Part shown: one piece after another, positions 59,241-64,000 of the stretch
Layout: each line of letters opens with the position of its first letter
Position numbering within the stretch: position 1 is the stretch's first letter
Assembly: GCA_019009955.1 (NCBI GenBank)
Contig: CM032228.1
Location: 256,277,501 to 256,341,500, forward strand
Length of the DNA: 64,000 nt
Source of the DNA: Riptortus pedestris
Taxonomy: Eukaryota > Arthropoda > Insecta > Hemiptera > Alydidae
Direction of reading: 5' to 3'
Position numbers and translations under genes: made by a program
Notes under the pieces: generated by a model
Databases searched by the model: none
What the model was told of the DNA's origin: nothing
The model's input: only the letters and a program-made list of their open reading frames with translations

Positions 59241-59732
59241 GCCCTGCGGGTGAAATAGGTCACGACGAGAATGTCAACAGCTGTTTCTGTTCTAAGAGAT
59301 ATTTGCTAATAGACTCCATTCATATTGAGCCTACAAAAATAGCAGGCATTAATCCAGCCTGAATAAGGTTGGCCTTTAGTAGTTACGGAGTAAATGGGGC
59401 TTTTTGAAGGGAGTAATTTGTGGAATTAAAAATGCAGCTGAAAAGAGCGGTTAAAATGGAATTTGAAAGGCTTTTTTCAAAATGTTATGAATGAGTGAGA
59501 GAATGTAAGAGGATTTGGGTGGGGATACTACAGCCAACATAAAATATGAATCAAGTTCCCAAACAAAGCTCTCCATAGTTTATTTATGCAAAGACTGCTT
59601 TGTCCCGAAACTCGGCTTTTCCATTCAGGTTTTTCATTAAACTAAAAACCGCTTTCAAAGTAAAATCTCTTTGTCGTATTTAAATCAGCTTTGTCGCACA
59701 TTTTCATGATATTTGGAGCTGCCTTCTACAAG

Positions 59733-59990
59733 ATTTCCCTGAAGGAAGAGTACTGACGTTCTACTCACGGCTCCATTTTCGAAACATTTCCTCAAATATA
59801 CATCGATCCTACCTTAGACATGACGAGATTATATAAAATCCTTATCGTTGAAATCGGACCTGGAATATTGGTGATTTAGAGAGGGGGGGATTAGAAAATT
59901 CAAAATATCTTTGCTATTATGAGTCGGATAATAAAATCTTATAGAACCAATCTTGTTAAAGTTTTAATGTTCTGCAATTGTCGCCCTATG
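59733..59990 (+). mobile_element. Family A, eroded left part and internal block
   Basis: AGATTTCCCTGAAGG, ACATCGATCCTACC, then GAAATCGGACC and AAAATATCTTTGC; no core. Confidence 0.5.
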
Positions 59991-60184
59991 CATTTTTTGG
60001 TAAGTCAAGTGCTAAGCGATTTATTCATACTTTCATGTTTCCTGCCTTTAGGAACCCTCTCCCGCCCCTTCTATTCAATGGTTATTTATATAAAAACTGA
60101 GAATATGTCGTGAAATGAAATCACAGGTGTCTTATAGGACCACCACTTTTCGAAATCCTCACGACGTTTGTCATCGATTATCTA

Positions 60185-60229
<45 letters not shown>

Positions 60230-60239
60230 GCTAACGTTC

Positions 60240-60362
60240 TAGTGCGAAGTGAACTTCCAACATCTCTTAGGTAGGATTTATAGGCATTTGAAATCATTTT
60301 CCGAAAATCGCCTAATGAGTACAACCTCAATAGCTAATTTCCATTAAGGGATATGTGCTGGC
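60240..60362 (-). mobile_element. Family A left end
   Basis: GTAGGATTTATAGGC, GAGTACAACCTCAATAGC, AATTTCCATTAAGG; follows (CT)n(TA)n at 60183-60230. Confidence 0.6.
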
Positions 60363-60682
60363 ACTGACTCTTTATTTCTAGATAACAAAGTGGGCGAGGA
60401 AGGTTCGGAGGAATTTTCCTCTCAATTAGGAAAAGTAATTTCCCGCCGGCCTTGAGGTATATATTTCCCAGAAAAGAGGGAAAGCAATAAATATCGGGGC
60501 TAGCTCCTAATGGAAAATCTCAGAAGTTTTGGGAGGGGGGGGGGGTGCCCCGGTCACGGCACCACTGTACCTTCCAACAATAGGGCCACTTAGGCTGGGC
60601 AACAAGGCTCCTCTAATAGAGTGCGCTGGTGTCAAGCTTCAGGATTAGCGGCACTATAACTAGTATATATATATATATATAA

Positions 60683-60899
60683 ACTGCTCAAAAATGAATA
60701 GGGATATTGGTAGGTTGGTAGGTTTTGTGGTATTTATGGGGCCTTGCAATTTTTTTTAAAATTATAAATATCATTAATATTTAATAGAAATTATTGTCTT
60801 TCCCCCCCCCATAAAAAAGTTATTTAATTAAGGTCGATTTAATTAAAATTAATAGGATAAGAAAAAAATAACCAATATCCCTATTCATTTTTGAGCAGT
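60683..60899. mobile_element. 217-bp MITE with 29-bp perfect TIRs
   Basis: ACTGCTCAAAAATGAA.. at 60683-60711 is the exact inverse of 60871-60899. It is flanked by (TA)n, compatible with a TA target and a Tc1/mariner-like origin. No coding. Confidence 0.75.
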
Positions 60900-60924
60900 A
60901 TATATGCATATACTATGTATATAA

Positions 60925-60961
<37 letters not shown>

Positions 60962-61355
60962 CATACATACCAAACATATATATATACTGTTATTTTTATA
61001 TTATAATAAAACCATTTAAAATTGATCTCTTTATTCCTAGTCTTATGTGTATTTGTTGTTTTAGCAGAATACCAGCTATTGAGGAAATCACCTATTGAGA
61101 TTGTACTCAAAATTTTATATTAAATTATATATAAATTATTATTTGATCATTACGAAACTCGATATTACGTGGTTTGATGTAAAAAGAAAGGTCGATTTTG
61201 TTAACGGCTGAAAGTTGGTCTGGGGAGAGGGGTTGTTTACAGTGGAGTAATTTCGAAAATTTGAAGTATATAATATATAATAATATATTTCGTTATTATA
61301 AGTAAGAAGTGTATAGAAGCAATGTTATTTCAAATTTAATTGCCTATAAATGTCG

Positions 61356-61403
<48 letters not shown>

Positions 61404-61659
61404 TCAATCATGAATATTATCAGAGATATTTCGATTTTATAGTTTTAAAAATTCAGTAAACCCCCACTCCAACTAATGTCATATTAACAGTAAGCTATTA
61501 TATTCTTTCAAAAATTAAATATGTAATGAAATTGACATTGCATTACATAAGCCCATTATAAATTGCTATATATTTTATATTCTGAGTATTCCCAGCACAG
61601 AGACATTAAGATTATTATGTATGAATGCTTAAATGTATTGTTTTTACCTTTAAATAAGA

Positions 61660-62230
61660 ATTATATCCAATTTGCAGTGAAGTCACCATGTGCTCTAGCA
61701 TTTTCATAGATAACGCCGATGGATTTTGATAATAACATTCACAGCTCTTAATGTCGGTACACTAAGTAATAATACGGATGAATTTCGATAATTAATTCAC
61801 GTAAAATGCACTTTTTGAGCGTATTTCGATCGGCAGTTCAAAGTTCACTTCCGGATTAGGCCTATATAAGGACCCTCTCACGACGGATTAAAATCAGTCA
61901 TATTCGGCATCCTCTGGAGGGGAGACCCTGGTTCACGAGCGAGATTTAATCCTTCAGCTTGTTCCTGCCTGCCTAGCCTATTCTATCTCTCACGGCCAAG
62001 TCAGCACTTCTATTAAACAGCTAAGTCTTTCTATAGTAATATAGACTAAGTATAATTAAGTGTCCCCCATTATATTTTCAAAGGTGCCTTTTCATTTTAA
62101 TAATTAATATATTATTGGAGAATATTTTTATTATAAATAAATTTATATATATTTGAATTTTGACTTGAGTCCATTGTTGGTGGCCCTTCCTAAATTCTTG
62201 TTAGTGGTTTGGTTGTGGGATTTTTTATAT
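61660..62230 (+). repeat. LTR-like sequence (weak)
   Basis: CTATATAAGGACC at 61862 resembles an LTR TATA box with about 300 bp of following leader up to TTGTTGGTGGCCC, a possible primer site. No second LTR or coding confirms it. Confidence 0.25.
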
Positions 62231-62433
62231 ATTTCAGCTTCCACTGCTTATCACCGCAGCCAGATCGCAACAAATACATGAAAAATTAACAGAGATAGCC
62301 GCGTATTCTGGAAATACGAAGGACATGAAAAGAGGTGACCGATGAAGATTAGTGGCGCCGGCAGCATCTATTAGGGCCACGTATATTCCAGGAACGTTTC
62401 TAGCCCCTTCTGGCCATTCTGTTTGATGGTTGC

Positions 62434-62760
62434 CGACAAGCTTTATATAAGGGACTCTGACAGTGCCCGAGTTTAGTTTATTCTCAGCTGTCTTGATGAT
62501 CACATCAGTGCTACAGTGCGACTTCGTGTAGTGCGGTAAAGTGTTTTTATAAAAAGAACTTTGTTGTGCCGTGACTCTGTAAATAACATTATAGTGTCGT
62601 GTTTAAGACAGTGCAGTGCCGTCTTTTTGTGAAGTTCAGTGATCGTGAGTGAATTATTGGACTGTGTAATCTGAACAACAGTGAGCTAAGAATAATTCAC
62701 TAAGTATGTAGTGCATTGTTAAATAAATTGTGCAGTGATTAAAAACTGTGAAACTTGTGT
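62434..62760 (+). repeat. Family E repeat, copy 2
   Basis: GGTTGCCGACAAGC, TTTATATAAGG, ATCAGTGCTACAGTGCG, GTGCGGTAAAGTG, TAGTGTCGTGTTTAAG, CAGTGCCGTCTTTTTGTGAA. It lies inside the foreign insert of the Family A copy. Confidence 0.5.
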
Positions 62761-63351
62761 GTGTTTAATTTTGCAATTCATAAGAACTCTTATAAACAAC
62801 GTTTATTACTGACTTTGTAATAAAACGTAACAATATCATGAACTACTTTATTCTAAGCTTAAATACCAAATATTTGTCTCATTGAATGTTTACTTTTTGG
62901 GATAAATGCAAATGTGTTGCACCTGACAGATCTGCTTAGTTAACGCAGCCCCTGCTTGGCGAATTTTCTTTAGCAGTGCCATAGGATTGATTGAGAACAG
63001 TTTTACGTTTGTTCTTCGCGGGTCTTCGAAAAATTGGTCTAAGTCGTCTCAGTTCAGGAAAGAGCTTGTACTGCATACTAAATGATTCTAACTTTGTGCA
63101 TAGAGTGCTGCTTTACAAGAAATATCATTCTTCAGTCTTAAAAGTTTTCTGAGTAAAGCCAAGCATTTCACTTATTTAAGTCATAAAATTCTTATTCTTT
63201 TAACATTTATCTAATTGAAATGAATTACTTTGTGTAAGACATAAGGCCATTGTTCATTTGTAGTTTTATTATTATTATTTTGTATAGGTTTCATATTACT
63301 TTGCTGCGATCTAGCTGCGGCGACAGGCAGTGGAAGCTGAATGAGACGAAA

Positions 63352-63465
63352 AATTTCCCTTAAGGGAAATCAGCTATTGAGGTCGTACTCATGACACGAT
63401 TTTTAAAACTTTTCGTCAAATGTCCGCCAAACCTACCCAGGAGATGACAAAAATGAGGTCAGTTC

Positions 63466-63504
<39 letters not shown>

Positions 63505-63938
63505 AACGCTCTAGCGGTCACAATTTTTGTTTGATCGTTATCAAACTCGATATTTAAACGTTTTATGCAAAAAGACAGATCAAGTTCGTTAATGGCTGAA
63601 ATCGGACTGTGGGAGGAGGGGTTTGAAGGGGGGGATTTTTGAAAATTCAAAATATCTCCGTTACCATACGTCGGATCAAAAAATTGTATAAAACTAATCT
63701 TATTGTAAATTACATTTACTATAAATATTGTTCTATACATTTATTCTCTATCTTGAATATTAACTGAGATATTTACATTTTTATTAAATTTGGGCCGATA
63801 ACGGATTACTGTTTCCCGCGAAAAGGTAGTTCGGGCCTTCGCCGTAACTGTTCGGCTCTCGTATGGAGATTTCTCTATTGTAAAACTTCACGTGGGAAAT
63901 CTGCTTAGTTTACGCAGCCCCTGCTTGACGGACATTTA
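63352..63938 (+). mobile_element. Family A, near full-length
   Basis: ATTTCCCTTAAGGGAAATCA at 63353, core (TA)n 63472-63501, right terminus GCCCCTGCTTGACGGACATT at about 63936. The middle (GGGCCGATAACGGATT..TTCGGCTCTCGT) matches the 22014-22678 copy, so both belong to one subfamily. Confidence 0.85.
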
Positions 63939-64000
63939 TTAATAATATAATGGAGGACACTTATTTCTACTTATGCTATATTACAATTAAAGCACTCAGC

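Larger units (their letters stand above)
61045..62970 (+). mobile_element. Family A long subfamily interrupted by about 1.3 kb
   Basis: TTAGCAGAATACCAGC (61062) to TTAACAGTAAGCTATTAT (about 61502), then foreign sequence, resuming at ATCATGAACTACTTTATTC (62837) to the terminus GCCCCTGCTTGGCGAATTTT near 62966. Confidence 0.6.

Overview
The window looks like intergenic or intronic DNA from an invertebrate animal genome, possibly an arthropod. It is AT-rich and full of (TA)n, (CT)n and (CA)n microsatellites, and almost all of it is transposable elements and their wreckage. Intact host genes are not visible. The only host-gene candidate is one short exon-like cysteine-rich segment with a good splice donor (about 54.9-55.1 kb, minus strand). 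The species assignment is inference.

The dominant component is a family I call Family A, with about 35-40 full or partial copies on both strands. A complete copy is about 0.65-0.8 kb. Its left end carries AGCAGATTTCCC followed by its own inverse (a 28-nt palindrome centred on TTAA). The middle is a variable microsatellite, usually (TA)n. The right end carries GGGAAATCTGCTTAG, a 6-bp hairpin ACGCAG-CCC-CTGCGT, and then GACGGACTTTT, with the termini in T-runs. This is the layout of non-autonomous Helentron/Helitron2-type rolling-circle elements (HINE, DINE-1 and pearl types). A second family, Family B (six copies), ends in a CCCGG...CCGGG hairpin plus GAGCTAG. Two copies have clean A|TC...CTAG|T boundaries, which is canonical Helitron structure. 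Family B copies sit repeatedly inside the (TA)n core of Family A.

Other elements by region: 3.4-4.4 kb, a 38-bp inverted-repeat element holding an 81-bp tandem repeat that is open in frame; 7.8-8.9 kb, a decayed Penelope-like reverse transcriptase; 15.3-18.1 kb, a decayed Ty3/gypsy gag-protease with an LTR/PBS-like insertion; 19.1-21.6 kb, an I/Nimb-like LINE with RT, RNase H and CCHC remnants and a hAT-like element nested in its 3' UTR; 26.7 and 33.5 kb, two more LINE 3' ends; 28.1-30.7 kb, pogo/Tigger-like and piggyBac-like elements; 31.1-32.7 kb, twelve tandem 131-bp satellite units; 35.3-35.5 kb, a 52-bp-arm hairpin with a hammerhead-like loop; 41.9-42.5 kb, a gypsy integrase fused head-on to a tRNA-Ser primer site; 60.7 kb, a small MITE with 29-bp perfect TIRs.

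These parts do not form a cellular pathway. They record layered insertion: microsatellite cores of rolling-circle elements act as landing sites, and LINE, LTR and DNA elements nest inside older copies. The most unusual signals are the hammerhead-like motifs linked to inverted repeats, the Helitron with two successive 3' terminators, and the in-frame 81-bp array.
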